The notes: generated by a model from the sequence alone, not told the origin. Numbered from the stretch's first letter, positions 34,935-45,423 are shown. The stretch is 64,000 nucleotides of DNA from Planococcus soli (GCF_016881065.1 NZ_WXYN01000051.1:620001-684000), one strand, 5' to 3'. A program made the numbers and translations.

Positions 34935-37697
34935 ATGAACACGCAAAAGTATGTCGTTGTCGATATTGAAACAACGGGCCATTCCCCTGCAAAAGGTGAC
35001 CGGATCATTCAGCTGGCAATGGTAACGATTGAAAACGAAGTGATCACGGATACATATACGAAATTCATCAATCCTGGGCGAAATATCCCTTTATTTATAC
35101 AGGACTTAACGAATATTACGGACAAAGATGTGGCAGAAGCCAAAGCCTTTGAATTTTACGCAGAAACCGTCTTTGAAAAAATGCAGGATGCTATTTTTGT
35201 GGCGCATAATACCAATTTTGATCTGCCATTCCTGCAGGCAGAGCTCAAACGCAGCGGCTTGCCAAAATGGCATGGAATTACGATGGATACGGTGGAATTG
35301 GTTCGGCTCATGTATCCGACCGCATTCAGCTTTAAATTGCAGGACATAACTTCCGAGTTGGGGATTCCACTGGAAAGTGCACACCGTGCAGACGACGATG
35401 CCATGGCGACCGCATTGTTGTTCCTGCGTGCTAAAACTGATTTGGAATCATTGCCTTATGACACATTGGCATTTCTCCATAAACGATCATTTCAGCTGAA
35501 ATCGGATTTATCCCGGTTGTTCTTTGAGTTGACACAGAAAAAAAGAAATGCCCAAGCTGATGAGTTTGATCGGTTTAAAGGGGTTCCACTGAAACCGCGA
35601 GCTCTATTTTCGTCAGGTCCAAACCAGACCGAATCGCTGCCGCGTGATTGGCGGGAGGGACTCGAAACAGTCTTTCCAAATTTCGAAAAGCGTCCAAGCC
35701 AATTCCGTATGATGGCTTCGATTGAAGATGCGTTAACCCATAAAAAAGAAGTGGTTATAGAAGCCTCGACCGGTATGGGCAAAACCATTGCCTATTTGCT
35801 GCCGGCGGCAAATTATGCCCTTGAAAGCGGAAAGCAAGTCTTAATCAGCACATATACCACCCATCTGCAGGATCAGCTTGTTCTGAAAGAAGGCCGGATG
35901 GTCGAAGCTTTTATCGGTTCGCCGGTCCGGATTTCATTGATCAAAGGCTTGTCGCATTACATCGATTTGGCGCGATTTGTCGAGTTGCTCCAGGGTGATG
36001 ATGAGTCTTATGATGAGACCTTTACGATTATGCAGGTGCTGGTCTGGCTGACGGCAACAGAAACCGGGGATTTGAATGAACTTAATTCTTCGAGCGGCGG
36101 CCAGTTTGTACTGGACAAAATTCGTCGTTCGCATATCCGCAAATTATCGCAACAGGAAAAAAAGGCTGATTTCTATGAGTTTGCCTTGAAACAAGCACAG
36201 CATGCCCACATTATTGTCACCAATCACGCATTTTTGCTGAACCAGCATTTAAGCAAGAAGTCGATTCTGGCGAATGTCGATGCTTATATATGGGACGAAG
36301 CTCACCAAGTTGTTCAAGCAGCAGTCTCACAGCACGAAAAGACCTTTGTTTATACGCAATGGAAATACATTTTTGGCCAAATTGGGAGCCTGGACGACCA
36401 GCAGCTTTTTGCAGCACTTTTTGAAACCGCAGATCGTACCGGTTTTTCAAACGTACCCGAATTGCTTAAGCTCGACTCGTTGTTCCGCAAATTCACAATG
36501 TTGTTTGATGAAGTTTCAGTTTTGCTGGCAACCGAGTTTTCGGCGAAGTTTGCTGCTAGCCGGCACAAGAAAAACGCCTCATTGCTGAGTGAGCTGGCGC
36601 TTGAAGACTCCCGTTTCCTGGAACTGCTGCGCTATTTGAATGAATGGATCGATTTGTCGCAGCTTGTTTTGCAAAAAGCTGAGCGCCTGACTGAAAAAAC
36701 TATCCAGGACCGGCTGACGATCGCGGACTGGCGCTATTGGACAGAGGAAATGATGGTCAAGGCAGTCGAATTCAGCGAAATTTTTGTTTTCCCGCTGACC
36801 GATGAAGTGAGCTGGATTGAGGGAGATTTAAGAAGTTTGCCCACCAGTTTGTCCTTATACAAAAGGCCGTTTGCCGTGGCAACTCTAGTGGATAAAGTTA
36901 TGGCAGCTGCACGTGCAGACATGGCCGTGATCTGGCTCTCCGGAACGATGACTGTTCCGGCAAATGACCGCTTTATTGTCAATCAGATCGGAATTCCGCA
37001 GCATGTGCCGATTTTAAAATTTGAGCCGCCAAAAGATTTTTATCAGGGAGCCCATGTGTATATTGTGGAAGATATGCCGGATATCCAGCAGGTATCCCAG
37101 CATGAATACATCGAATCAGTAGCGGACGCGGTGATTCAAACCGTCATTGTGACAGAAGGACGCTGTTTTGTGCTCTTTACGTCACAGGATATGCTTCGGA
37201 AAACAGTGGATTTGATCCAGGACACAGGCCTGCTGGATGATTATATGCTGTTCGCACAAGGGATTTCTACAGGCAGTCGCATGAAGTTGCTGAAATCGTT
37301 CCAACGTTTCCAAAAATCGGTGCTGTTTGGCACAAATAGTTTTTGGGAAGGCGTCGATGTCCCAGGGGATGCGCTTCGAGCTGTAGTAGTGGTGCGTTTG
37401 CCATTCACTTCACCAGACGAGCCAATTTTCAAGGCACGCTCTGAAATTATTTCGCGGGAGGGCGTCAATCCGTTTCTGCAGTATGCATTGCCTGAAGCAG
37501 TGCTTCGTCTGCGGCAAGGATTCGGCAGGCTGATCCGCTCAAAAAATGACAAGGGATTGTTTATCGTACTTGACCGCAGAATTGAGACAAAATCCTATGG
37601 CCAGGAATTTATAAGCGCTTTGCCGAAAGTCAAAGTGTCCAAAGTGTCTTTAGAAAAGATGGTAACCGATATTGAAGCTTGGTATAATAAGCAATGA
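34935..37697 (+). CDS. dinG: DinG-family helicase with N-terminal DnaQ-like exonuclease
   Basis: A 920-residue fusion typical of Bacillales DinG. Residues about 1-180 are a DEDDh 3'-5' exonuclease (DIETTG, HNTNFD, HRADDDA). The remainder is a superfamily 2 helicase-like unit with Walker A STGMGKTIAYLLP (near 276-288), a DEAH box (IWDEAHQV) and C-terminal motifs GTNSFWEGVDVPGD and RQGFGRLIRS. No Fe-S cysteine cluster is apparent, unlike E. coli DinG. GAGGGGC is the RBS. Cotranscribed with ypmA and ypmB. Confidence 0.93.
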   Translation: MNTQKYVVVDIETTGHSPAKGDRIIQLAMVTIENEVITDTYTKFINPGRNIPLFIQDLTNITDKDVAEAKAFEFYAETVFEKMQDAIFVAHNTNFDLPFLQAELKRSGLPKWHGITMDTVELVRLMYPTAFSFKLQDITSELGIPLESAHRADDDAMATALLFLRAKTDLESLPYDTLAFLHKRSFQLKSDLSRLFFELTQKKRNAQADEFDRFKGVPLKPRALFSSGPNQTESLPRDWREGLETVFPNFEKRPSQFRMMASIEDALTHKKEVVIEASTGMGKTIAYLLPAANYALESGKQVLISTYTTHLQDQLVLKEGRMVEAFIGSPVRISLIKGLSHYIDLARFVELLQGDDESYDETFTIMQVLVWLTATETGDLNELNSSSGGQFVLDKIRRSHIRKLSQQEKKADFYEFALKQAQHAHIIVTNHAFLLNQHLSKKSILANVDAYIWDEAHQVVQAAVSQHEKTFVYTQWKYIFGQIGSLDDQQLFAALFETADRTGFSNVPELLKLDSLFRKFTMLFDEVSVLLATEFSAKFAASRHKKNASLLSELALEDSRFLELLRYLNEWIDLSQLVLQKAERLTEKTIQDRLTIADWRYWTEEMMVKAVEFSEIFVFPLTDEVSWIEGDLRSLPTSLSLYKRPFAVATLVDKVMAAARADMAVIWLSGTMTVPANDRFIVNQIGIPQHVPILKFEPPKDFYQGAHVYIVEDMPDIQQVSQHEYIESVADAVIQTVIVTEGRCFVLFTSQDMLRKTVDLIQDTGLLDDYMLFAQGISTGSRMKLLKSFQRFQKSVLFGTNSFWEGVDVPGDALRAVVVVRLPFTSPDEPIFKARSEIISREGVNPFLQYALPEAVLRLRQGFGRLIRSKNDKGLFIVLDRRIETKSYGQEFISALPKVKVSKVSLEKMVTDIEAWYNKQ

Positions 37698-37721
37698 TAT
37701 AACGAAAGGATGGGCGCAGAC

Positions 37722-37892
37722 ATGGAATCAAAAATTGAAGTAATTTCTACAGTGGAAGTCACGTATCAAACCGATTTATATAAAGTGGTGGACGCATTGA
37801 ACCGTACCTTGAAAGACAAAAATTTAATGTTTGGCCTGGCACTTGATAAAGAAGATGCTGAAAAAGCAATTTTTACTATATATAAAACATAG
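37722..37892 (+). CDS. ypmA: Small conserved protein YpmA
   Basis: A 56-residue protein of unknown function, identical in length and place to B. subtilis YpmA between dinG and ypmB. ATG 37722 is preferred to ATG 37710, because AAAGGATG would touch the latter. It has no membrane segment; the pattern of alternating hydrophobic residues suggests a small alpha/beta fold. Confidence 0.78.
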   Translation: MESKIEVISTVEVTYQTDLYKVVDALNRTLKDKNLMFGLALDKEDAEKAIFTIYKT

Positions 37893-37900
37893 GTGATGAA

Positions 37901-38377
37901 ATGAGACAATGGATTACATTCATACTCGGATTTTTATCGTTTTTGGCAGTTGCCATCATCATTCTGGTTTTGTATGTTGGCAATAAACCCTATTCAGAAA
38001 CAGAACAACAAGCCATCGACCGTGCGAAGAGCGAGCAGTTGATCGAAGAAGTGGAACGAGCGTATGTCTACACCAATACCTCGGCATCTGTTACCGTTCT
38101 TGGGACAAACAGCTCAGGTGAGTTGACGGCTGTTTTTGTTCCGGAAGGCGATGGCGAAATGCAGACTACGCCGCTGGAAGACAAAATAACGGCACAGCAG
38201 GCGCGGGAAATGGCTCTTGCAGAAATGGATGTCAAAGACATTCTTCATACCAAACTCGGTATGGAGAGCGATGGTCCCGTGTGGGAAATTGCATTTTTGA
38301 ATGAAGAAGAAAGTTTGAATTATGTTTATCTGTCCGCGAGTGATGGTACTTGGTGGAAACGAATATTGAATTTGTGA
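37901..38377 (+). CDS. ypmB: Membrane-anchored protein YpmB (DUF5590)
   Basis: A 158-residue protein with one N-terminal membrane helix (about 5-29) and an extracellular part with a PepSY-like pattern (ITAQQAREMALAEMDVKDIL). It starts 8 bases after ypmA, and aspB follows at 15 bases, so dinG-ypmA-ypmB-aspB-asnS may be one transcription unit. Function unknown. Confidence 0.78.
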   Translation: MRQWITFILGFLSFLAVAIIILVLYVGNKPYSETEQQAIDRAKSEQLIEEVERAYVYTNTSASVTVLGTNSSGELTAVFVPEGDGEMQTTPLEDKITAQQAREMALAEMDVKDILHTKLGMESDGPVWEIAFLNEEESLNYVYLSASDGTWWKRILNL

Positions 38378-38392
38378 AAGGGCGGAATAAAT

Positions 38393-39583
38393 TTGATCAA
38401 TTTAGCAAATCGTGTACAAACTTTAACACCTTCTACAACATTGGCAATTACTGCAAAAGCGAATGAGTTGAAAGCTCAGGGAGTGGACGTCATCGGCTTG
38501 GGGGCCGGTGAACCGGATTACAACACACCCGCAAATATCTTGGACGCGGCGTACCAATCGATGAAAGAAGGCAAAACCAAATATACGCCTGCTGGCGGCC
38601 TGCCGGCATTAAAAAAAGCCATTATTGAGAAACTGCAGAGAGACCAAGGGTTGAACTACCAGCCAAGTGAAGTAATGGTCGGCATTGGTGCTAAACACGT
38701 GCTTTATACCTTATTCCAGGTATTGCTGAACGAAGGCGACGAAGTGATTATTCCGATTCCGTATTGGGTCAGCTATCCGGAACAAGTTAAATTGGCACAG
38801 GGCGTTCCCGTATACATAGAAGCGACAGCCAGCCAGGAATACAAAGTCACTCCTCAGCAATTGAGAGAAGCTGTGACAGACCGGACAAAAGCTGTCATCA
38901 TCAATTCACCGAGCAATCCGACAGGCATGATCTATTCCAAAGAGGAGTTGGAGGCGCTGGCAGAAGTTTGCCGTGAATTCGATATCCTGATCGTTTCAGA
39001 TGAAATTTATGAAAAGCTAATCTATGGAGATGTTGAACATATCTCCATCGCAACTCTTTCGGAAGATGCAAAAAACCGTACCATCGTGATCAATGGTGTA
39101 TCAAAATCCCATTCGATGACAGGGTGGCGGATTGGCTATGCAGCCGGCGACGCTAAATTGATTAAAGCGATGACAGACTTGGCGAGCCATTCTACGTCAA
39201 ATCCAACAACAACTTCCCAATATGCGGCGATTGAAGCCTATAACGGGCCGCAGGACACCGTAGAGGAAATGCGCCAGGCATTTGAAGGACGCTTGAATGA
39301 GATCTTTCCTAAACTGCAGGCGATTCCAGGTTTTACGGTTTTACGTCCTCAAGGTGCATTTTACCTGCTGCCGGACGTTTCCGAAGCTGCAGCGAAAACC
39401 GGCTATGCTTCGGTTGATGACTTTGCCACGGCTTTGTTGACAGAAGCGAATGTAGCGGTAATTCCGGGTTCAGGCTTTGGCGCGCATTCAACGATTCGCT
39501 TGTCTTATGCAACCTCGCTTGAAATTTTGACGGAAGCCGTGGAACGGATCCATCAATTTGTGACATCGAAATGGAAAGACTAA
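38393..39583 (+). CDS. aspB: Aspartate aminotransferase (class I)
   Basis: A 396-residue PLP enzyme interconverting aspartate and oxaloacetate with 2-oxoglutarate/glutamate. Typical motifs: [12 protein letters not shown] (near 36-47), [21 protein letters not shown] and the PLP lysine in [16 protein letters not shown] (near 235). TTG start with AAAGGGCGG upstream. It sits before asnS, so aspartate supply and asparaginyl-tRNA synthesis are linked, as in B. subtilis. Confidence 0.93.
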   Translation: MINLANRVQTLTPSTTLAITAKANELKAQGVDVIGLGAGEPDYNTPANILDAAYQSMKEGKTKYTPAGGLPALKKAIIEKLQRDQGLNYQPSEVMVGIGAKHVLYTLFQVLLNEGDEVIIPIPYWVSYPEQVKLAQGVPVYIEATASQEYKVTPQQLREAVTDRTKAVIINSPSNPTGMIYSKEELEALAEVCREFDILIVSDEIYEKLIYGDVEHISIATLSEDAKNRTIVINGVSKSHSMTGWRIGYAAGDAKLIKAMTDLASHSTSNPTTTSQYAAIEAYNGPQDTVEEMRQAFEGRLNEIFPKLQAIPGFTVLRPQGAFYLLPDVSEAAAKTGYASVDDFATALLTEANVAVIPGSGFGAHSTIRLSYATSLEILTEAVERIHQFVTSKWKD

Positions 39584-39614
39584 GACCACACTATTCTTTG
39601 GAGGCTATCGCTGG

Positions 39615-40910
39615 ATGAAAAAAATTACCATTGCCGAAATGGCTAAATATAACGGACAAACAGTAAAGTTAGGAGCTTGGATCGCCAATAAGCGATCAAG
39701 CGGGAAAATAGCATTTCTTCAGCTGCGCGACGGTTCCGGATTTGTACAGGGGGTTGTCGTAAAAGCAGAAGTAGGCGACGAGATTTTTGCAGCAGCTAAA
39801 GCGTTGACACAGGAAACGTCACTTTATGTAACAGGAGAAGTGAAAGAAGATGAGCGTTCAGCATTTGGCTACGAGCTTGCTGTGACGGGCATTGAAGTGA
39901 TCCAGGAAGCAAAAGATTTCCCAATCACACCAAAAGAGCATGGAACAGAATTCTTGATGGACAATCGGCATTTGTGGCTGCGTTCACGCAGACAGCACGC
40001 TATCATGAAAATCCGCAATGAAATCATTCGGGCAACATACGAATTCTTCAATGAAAACGGTTTTGTGAAAGTGGATCCACCAATTTTGACCGGATCATCT
40101 CCGGAAGGGACATCCGAGTTGTTTGCAACAAAATATTTTGAAGAAGACGCATATTTGTCACAGTCTGGCCAGCTTTATATGGAGGCTGCTGCAATGGCGC
40201 TTGGAAAAGTATTTTCATTCGGTCCTACTTTCCGTGCCGAAAAATCGAAAACTCGCCGCCACTTGATCGAATTTTGGATGATTGAACCTGAAATGGCCTT
40301 TATGGAGCATGCAGAAAGCCTGGAAGTGCAGGAACAGTATGTTTCCCATATTATCCAATCCGTATTGAAAAACTGCAAATTGGAATTGGAACGTCTGGAA
40401 AGAGACGTATCGAAACTTGAAAAAATAAAAGCGCCGTTCCCGCGCGTTTCGTATGATGATGCCATCGTATGGCTGAACGACAATGGCTTTGATGATATCA
40501 AATGGGGCGAAGATTTTGGCGCACCGCATGAAACGGCTTTGGCAGAAAGCTATGATATGCCGATCTTCATCACCAACTACCCGATCGGCATCAAGCCATT
40601 TTACATGCAGCCGCATCCGGACCGTGACGATGTTGTATTGTGTGCAGACATGATCGCACCGGAAGGCTACGGAGAAATCATTGGTGGATCTGAACGTATC
40701 CATGACTATGATTTGATGAAACAACGAATCCAAGAACATGGCTTGGATGAAGATGCCTATGCCTGGTATTTGGATCTCAGCAAATACGGAGCGGTTCCTC
40801 ATTCCGGCTTCGGTTTGGGTCTTGAACGCACGGTTGCTTGGATCAGTGGCGTTGAACACGTCAGAGAATCGATTCCATTCCCTCGACTATTAAACCGTCT
40901 TTACCCTTAA
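39615..40910 (+). CDS. asnS: Asparagine-tRNA ligase
   Basis: A 431-residue class IIb aminoacyl-tRNA synthetase. An N-terminal OB-fold (residues about 15-105) binds the anticodon, followed by the class II core: motif 1 around 130-155, motif 2 [20 protein letters not shown] (near 206-225) and motif 3 [10 protein letters not shown] near the end. TTGGAGGC is the RBS. The gap to aspB is only 31 bases, too short for a T-box leader. Confidence 0.96.
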   Translation: MKKITIAEMAKYNGQTVKLGAWIANKRSSGKIAFLQLRDGSGFVQGVVVKAEVGDEIFAAAKALTQETSLYVTGEVKEDERSAFGYELAVTGIEVIQEAKDFPITPKEHGTEFLMDNRHLWLRSRRQHAIMKIRNEIIRATYEFFNENGFVKVDPPILTGSSPEGTSELFATKYFEEDAYLSQSGQLYMEAAAMALGKVFSFGPTFRAEKSKTRRHLIEFWMIEPEMAFMEHAESLEVQEQYVSHIIQSVLKNCKLELERLERDVSKLEKIKAPFPRVSYDDAIVWLNDNGFDDIKWGEDFGAPHETALAESYDMPIFITNYPIGIKPFYMQPHPDRDDVVLCADMIAPEGYGEIIGGSERIHDYDLMKQRIQEHGLDEDAYAWYLDLSKYGAVPHSGFGLGLERTVAWISGVEHVRESIPFPRLLNRLYP

Positions 40911-40938
40911 AATAAATGAATGGAAAGGTGGTTGGGAT

Positions 40939-41640
40939 ATGAAACAACCTAATCGGCTGCAAATGTGGATCGAGCAGGGGAATGTTAACATTTCCCAGCT
41001 TTTTTTTCAGTTTTATAAAGAACTGAAGATTACAGACGAAGAAGCCATGCTGCTTATGCACATTCAGGCATTTCAACAAACGGGAAACCAATTTCCGACG
41101 CCTGATGAAATTGGTGCGCGCATGATGACTTCGCAAAAAAGCGTAACAACCATGCTGCAGAAATTGATGCAGCAAGGGTATTTGGCCATCGAACAAACAA
41201 CAGAGAATGATGTACTGACAGAAATCATTTCGCTTCAGCCTTTATGGGACCGCTTGCTGGACTGTGTGTTCAAAGAACAGCATGAAACGAAAGAAAACAC
41301 CCAAAAGGATCTGGAGGGGGAAATCTTCCAATTGTTTGAGCAGGAGTTCGGACGATTCCTGTCACCCATGGAAATCGAGACCATTTCCATGTGGATGGAC
41401 CAGGATGGGCATACGCCGGATGTAATCCGAATGGCGCTTAAAGAAGCAGTTATTTCACAAAAAGTCAGCCTGCGTTATGTAGACCGGATCCTTTTTGAAT
41501 GGAAAAAGAAGAACATCAAAACTTCTACACAGGTAACTAAACATGCAAGTTCTTTCAGAGAAAAAAATATCCGGATTCAGCCAACAGAGAACGTTGCAAA
41601 AAAAGTTCAGTTTTACAACTGGCTGGAAGACCGCAATTAG
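40939..41640 (+). CDS. dnaD: DNA replication initiation protein DnaD
   Basis: A 233-residue DnaD. The N-terminal winged-helix oligomerisation domain (about 1-100) is followed by the DnaB_2/DnaD domain (about 130-200, LFEQEFGRFLSPMEIETI and YVDRILFEWKKKNIKT). DnaD acts with DnaB and DnaI to load the replicative helicase at oriC and stalled forks. GGAAAGGTGG is the RBS. Position asnS-dnaD-nth is conserved in Bacillales. Confidence 0.93.
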   Translation: MKQPNRLQMWIEQGNVNISQLFFQFYKELKITDEEAMLLMHIQAFQQTGNQFPTPDEIGARMMTSQKSVTTMLQKLMQQGYLAIEQTTENDVLTEIISLQPLWDRLLDCVFKEQHETKENTQKDLEGEIFQLFEQEFGRFLSPMEIETISMWMDQDGHTPDVIRMALKEAVISQKVSLRYVDRILFEWKKKNIKTSTQVTKHASSFREKNIRIQPTENVAKKVQFYNWLEDRN

Positions 41641-41652
41641 AAGGTGAAATAG

Positions 41653-42333
41653 ATGATGTCGAAAAAAGAATGGCTTGCTTGTTTGGAAGAGATGGACGCA
41701 ATGTTCCCGGATGCCCATTGTGAATTGGTCCACCGCAATCCGTTTGATTTATTGATTGCGACGCTCCTTTCGGCACAATGCACGGACAAGCTGGTGAACC
41801 GGGTAACGGCTGATTTATTTCAGAAATACCATACGCCTGAGGATTATGTATCTGTGTCTTTGGAAGAGCTGCAGCAGGATATCCGATCAATCGGTTTGTT
41901 CCGAAACAAGGCAAAGAATATCCAGGCACTCAGCCAGATCCTGATTGATGAACAAGGCGGTATTGTGCCTGCTGATCGAGATCTCTTAATGACGCTTCCG
42001 GGAGTAGGAAGAAAAACAGCCAATGTGGTCGTGTCTGTTGCTTTTGGAATTCCAGCTTTGGCAGTGGATACACACGTGGAACGTGTCGCCAAACGCCTCG
42101 GCTTGAATAGATGGAAAGACAATCCGCTTCAAGTGGAAGAAACCATCATGAAAAAAACACCCGCAGACGATTGGTCGAAAACACATCATCAAATCATCTT
42201 TTTTGGCCGCTATCACTGCAAATCACAAAATCCGGGATGCCATATCTGTCCATTATTCGATCGATGCCGAGAAGGGCAGAAACGCGAGAAAAAAGGACTT
42301 ATCAAACATGAAATCGTCACAGAAGTTAACTAA
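41653..42333 (+). CDS. nth: Endonuclease III
   Basis: A 226-residue base-excision repair glycosylase/AP lyase for oxidised pyrimidines. The helix-hairpin-helix LPGVGRKTANVVV (with the catalytic Lys) and DTHVERVAKRLGL (with the catalytic Asp) are intact, and the [4Fe-4S] cysteines are present in the spacing C-x6-C-x2-C-x5-C near residues 193-210. Two Met codons start the frame (41653, 41656); AGAAGGTG serves either. The 3' end overlaps ypoC. Confidence 0.95.
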   Translation: MMSKKEWLACLEEMDAMFPDAHCELVHRNPFDLLIATLLSAQCTDKLVNRVTADLFQKYHTPEDYVSVSLEELQQDIRSIGLFRNKAKNIQALSQILIDEQGGIVPADRDLLMTLPGVGRKTANVVVSVAFGIPALAVDTHVERVAKRLGLNRWKDNPLQVEETIMKKTPADDWSKTHHQIIFFGRYHCKSQNPGCHICPLFDRCREGQKREKKGLIKHEIVTEVN

Positions 42334-42646
42334 AGAACAGCTTGATCCCTATTTTCTGGAATGGGATCGAATTGCAGCAGATTTAACTATTCTGCATAGA
42401 CAGCGGAACAAACGCTCAAAAGAGGTTATACAAGCTGGTATTGAGCTGTATCATCAATTACTGGCTCATTGCCGCGAAGCGCTTCAGGATAGCGGATTCC
42501 AGCCGCTGAACGGTTCGGAACGCCTTTCGTTTGTCGAGTCATCCCCAGGAACCTATGCTGCTTACCGCCAATTGGATGAATTGTTTTCGGAACTGAAGAA
42601 GACTATCGCCAGAAAGCGAATCGATCTCAAACGTTTAAATGAATAG
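42308..42646 (+). CDS. ypoC: YpoC family protein
   Basis: A 112-residue charged soluble protein of unknown function, assigned by position between nth and the converging ponA. ATG 42308 with AAAGGAC 10 bases upstream is chosen; it overlaps the last 26 bases of nth. An in-frame ATG at 42203 exists but would lie wholly inside nth. It ends at a bidirectional terminator. Confidence 0.72.
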   Translation: MKSSQKLTKEQLDPYFLEWDRIAADLTILHRQRNKRSKEVIQAGIELYHQLLAHCREALQDSGFQPLNGSERLSFVESSPGTYAAYRQLDELFSELKKTIARKRIDLKRLNE

Positions 42647-42652
42647 CATGGC

Positions 42653-42687
42653 AAAACCCCCGAATGCGTTGGCATTCGGGGGTTTTT
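42653..42687. terminator. Bidirectional terminator between ypoC and ponA
   Basis: 15-bp stem AAAACCCCCGAATGC/GCATTCGGGGGTTTT with GTTG loop; T run on the plus strand and A run on the left serve both directions. Confidence 0.92.
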
Positions 42688-42693
42688 TTATGG

Positions 42694-45423
42694 TTAATTA
42701 TTTTCTTCATTGTCAGCATCGCCATTTTGGCTATCATTATTGCCATTATCGTTCTCGTTGCTGCTCTCGTTTTCATTGTCTTCGTCAGCGTTGTTGTTAT
42801 TGTTATTGTTGCCGTTATCGCCACTGCTGTTCCGATTTTCACTGCTGTTTACAGAAGGTGTTTCGTTTTCTTCTTCTTCAGTTGGATCTTCGGGAACATC
42901 AATTGGGTCCTCGGCCGGTTCTTCCTCAGCTGGTTCATCCTCAGCTGGCTCTTCTTCGGCCGGCTCTTCTTCAACCGGTTCTTCTTCAACTGGCTCTTCT
43001 TCGGCCGGTTCTTCTTCAACCGGCTCTTCGGCCGGTTCTTCTTCAGGTTCCTCAGGAGCGGCAGCAACTTCTACTATAGTCGAAGCTGGATCGCTTCGTT
43101 GTGTGCTATTGACCGCAACGACGCGGAACGTATAGTTCTTTCCTTCTTCAAGGCCATTAAATGTATAGGACTGGCTTGATGAAGTGGTGAGAACTGAACT
43201 CGATCCATCGACCTCCACGGACACTTCAAATGATACATCGTCATCTCCGTAGTTCCAGGATAGCTGGGCTGAGCTGCCTTGAACATTTGCGCGCAATCCG
43301 CTTGGTGTTTCCAGATCTTCAACGACATAGCGCTGTGAAACTGAATTCGGTTCAGTGCCACGTGCAAATAGTTCAGAGCTTCTCATGTTGTATGGAGTAA
43401 AGGCACTGGCCAATTTCAACGGATCAGAGCCTACTTCAACAACTTGCTCGGTTACTGATTCCGGTTGCTGGAAACGAGCAGTTTCGGGTGAAGATATCTC
43501 GGACATGACATTTTTGAATAGACGCTGAGCTAGCAGGCGTTCGTTTGAATCCGTATCGATCGGTGTTGAACGATCGGCATAACCGCTCCAAACCGAAATC
43601 GAATAATCGGTTGTATAGCCGGCGAACCAAACATCCAGCGCGGAGCTGGAATCCAGTCCATACTTTTCGAGATCTTCAAGTGAGTAGTTGGTCGTACCGG
43701 TTTTGCCGGCCATATCCAGTCCATTGATGGCGACTTCTTTGCCGGTAGAGCCGGGCACGTTCAAGTCTACAACATCTCTTAGCATATCTGTGACCATGTA
43801 TGCTGTACTGTCTTTCATTGCCTGTTCCGGTTCTGGTGCTACAATTTGTTCAGTCGAGCCATCGCGGAAAACAATTTTTTTGATGGTATGGGGCTTATTG
43901 AATTCACCTTGGTTGCCGAATGCAGCATAAGCACCTGCCATTTGGACTGTAGAGAAGTTAGCAGATCCCAATGCTGTAGATTCATAAATGTTTTCCATAT
44001 CGAGCCCCACATTGCTCATGAATTCGCCGGCATCTTCTGTGCCGACTTCCTGCAAGGTTTTAACTGCAGGAATGTTGCGGGATCGGTAAAGTGCTTCGCG
44101 AATGGTCATCGTACCAAGAAATTGGCCATCGACGTTGCGGATTTCCTGGTCATTATCTTCATAAGAGTAAGGTTCATCGACAACGGTTTGGCCAGTAGAC
44201 CAATCCAAGTATTCGATGGCAGGTCCATAATCCAATAATGGTTTAATGGTTGAGCCGACTGACCGGTCTGTAGCTGTCGCATAGTTGTGGCGAACATCAC
44301 CCGAGTATTCACGGGCCGCACCAACTGCGCTGATTCCGCCAGTTTTGGTATCTACAACAGTCATGGCAGATTGAACATTGTCATCAAAAAATAAATCAGA
44401 AGCCATCGCTTCGTTTACTTTTGTTTGGACATAAGGCTCCAATGTTGTGTAAATTGTCAAACCTTCATCAAGCGAATAGTCGCCTTCAAGTGTATCAAGT
44501 TCATCCTCGACCATTTCCATAAAGGCGGTGTATTCGGCATTTGGTGTTTGCTGTTGGCGTTCGCCTTCAGGCACCAAAGAATCGATTACTGGCAGCGCTT
44601 GTGCCTGTTCTTTTTCTTCTGTGCTAATTTTTTCATGCTGATCCATCAGGCTCAAAACGACATTTCGGCGTTCTTCGGCACGTTCCGGATTTTTGAATGG
44701 GTTATAGCCATTCGGGCTTTGCGGCATTCCGGCAAGCAAAGCTGATTCAGCAAGCGTCAGCTCGCCGAGTGGTTTGCCGTAAAAATATTCTGAGGCTGTA
44801 CCGAATCCGTAGATATTGCCGGACATCAGTATTTTATTGAAATACATCTCGAATATTTCTTCTTTTTCGTATTCTTGTTCGAGCTTGTATGCCAGGTAAG
44901 CTTCTTGTGCTTTTCGTTTTAAGGTCTTGTCATTAGTCAGAAACGAATTTTTAATGACTTGCTGGGTGATTGTGCTGGCACCTTGTGAACCAAAGCCGCC
45001 AGTGATATTGGCAATGACTGCACCGCCCAGGCGGATAACGTCAATTCCGGAGTGTTCGTAGAACCGGTTATCCTCCGTTGCTAAAATAGCATCTTCCATC
45101 GTTTTTGGAATATCTTCATAATTGACGTATTCCCGATTTTCTGAGGTGATGTAGGGGATTTCTGTTTCACCATCTGCAGCATAAAAAGTTGGGCTGATCG
45201 GATCGCGAAGCAGTTCTTCATCGATTTCCGGGGCACTGCTGGCATAGAAGGCAAACAGGGAGGCTCCAAAAACAAACCCGGCAATCCCGATTGCCACCAG
45301 TGCAAGCAGGATGCGTTTTATCCAAGTCACTGCAGGTGATTTCTTTTTCTTTTTATTGGTGGTCTTCTTTTGGCGTTCAATTGCTTTTCGGCGTTCTTCA
45401 CGCGAAATTTGCTTATCGCTCAA
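42694..45423 (-). CDS. ponA: Penicillin-binding protein 1A, bifunctional
   Basis: A 909-residue class A PBP. A basic N-terminus precedes one membrane helix (about 34-57). The GT51 glycosyltransferase follows (EDNRFYEHSGID, GASTITQQVIKN), then the transpeptidase with GSTIKPL (active-site Ser), SRN and AGKTGTTNYS. A fibronectin type III-like domain lies at about 700-785. The C-terminus, about 120 residues, is a repetitive Glu/Pro tract and then an Asn/Asp/Glu/Ser tract. TTG start with GTGAGGA upstream. It follows recU, 34 bases apart, the known recU-ponA operon. Confidence 0.95.
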   Translation of the reverse strand: MSDKQISREERRKAIERQKKTTNKKKKKSPAVTWIKRILLALVAIGIAGFVFGASLFAFYASSAPEIDEELLRDPISPTFYAADGETEIPYITSENREYVNYEDIPKTMEDAILATEDNRFYEHSGIDVIRLGGAVIANITGGFGSQGASTITQQVIKNSFLTNDKTLKRKAQEAYLAYKLEQEYEKEEIFEMYFNKILMSGNIYGFGTASEYFYGKPLGELTLAESALLAGMPQSPNGYNPFKNPERAEERRNVVLSLMDQHEKISTEEKEQAQALPVIDSLVPEGERQQQTPNAEYTAFMEMVEDELDTLEGDYSLDEGLTIYTTLEPYVQTKVNEAMASDLFFDDNVQSAMTVVDTKTGGISAVGAAREYSGDVRHNYATATDRSVGSTIKPLLDYGPAIEYLDWSTGQTVVDEPYSYEDNDQEIRNVDGQFLGTMTIREALYRSRNIPAVKTLQEVGTEDAGEFMSNVGLDMENIYESTALGSANFSTVQMAGAYAAFGNQGEFNKPHTIKKIVFRDGSTEQIVAPEPEQAMKDSTAYMVTDMLRDVVDLNVPGSTGKEVAINGLDMAGKTGTTNYSLEDLEKYGLDSSSALDVWFAGYTTDYSISVWSGYADRSTPIDTDSNERLLAQRLFKNVMSEISSPETARFQQPESVTEQVVEVGSDPLKLASAFTPYNMRSSELFARGTEPNSVSQRYVVEDLETPSGLRANVQGSSAQLSWNYGDDDVSFEVSVEVDGSSSVLTTSSSQSYTFNGLEEGKNYTFRVVAVNSTQRSDPASTIVEVAAAPEEPEEEPAEEPVEEEPAEEEPVEEEPVEEEPAEEEPAEDEPAEEEPAEDPIDVPEDPTEEEENETPSVNSSENRNSSGDNGNNNNNNNADEDNENESSNENDNGNNDSQNGDADNEENN
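42860..43068 (-). repeat. Degenerate 15-bp coding repeats in the ponA tail
   Basis: The DNA is an imperfect tandem array of 15-base units that encodes EEEPA or EEEPV blocks at the C-terminus of PBP1A. Such arrays commonly vary in copy number between strains. Confidence 0.75.

Noticed and set aside
39584-39614. T-box leader for asnS
   Set aside because: The gap to aspB is 31 bases, far too short for a T-box, and no T-box core sequence is visible before aspB either.
42203-42307. Longer YpoC starting inside nth
   Set aside because: It would overlap nth by 131 bases with no RBS; ATG 42308 is adequately spaced from AAAGGA.
42703-43179. Plus-strand open frames rich in Ser, Phe or Leu opposite the ponA tail
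   Set aside because: They mirror the Glu/Pro and Asn-rich repeat codons of ponA, have no RBS and low-complexity composition.
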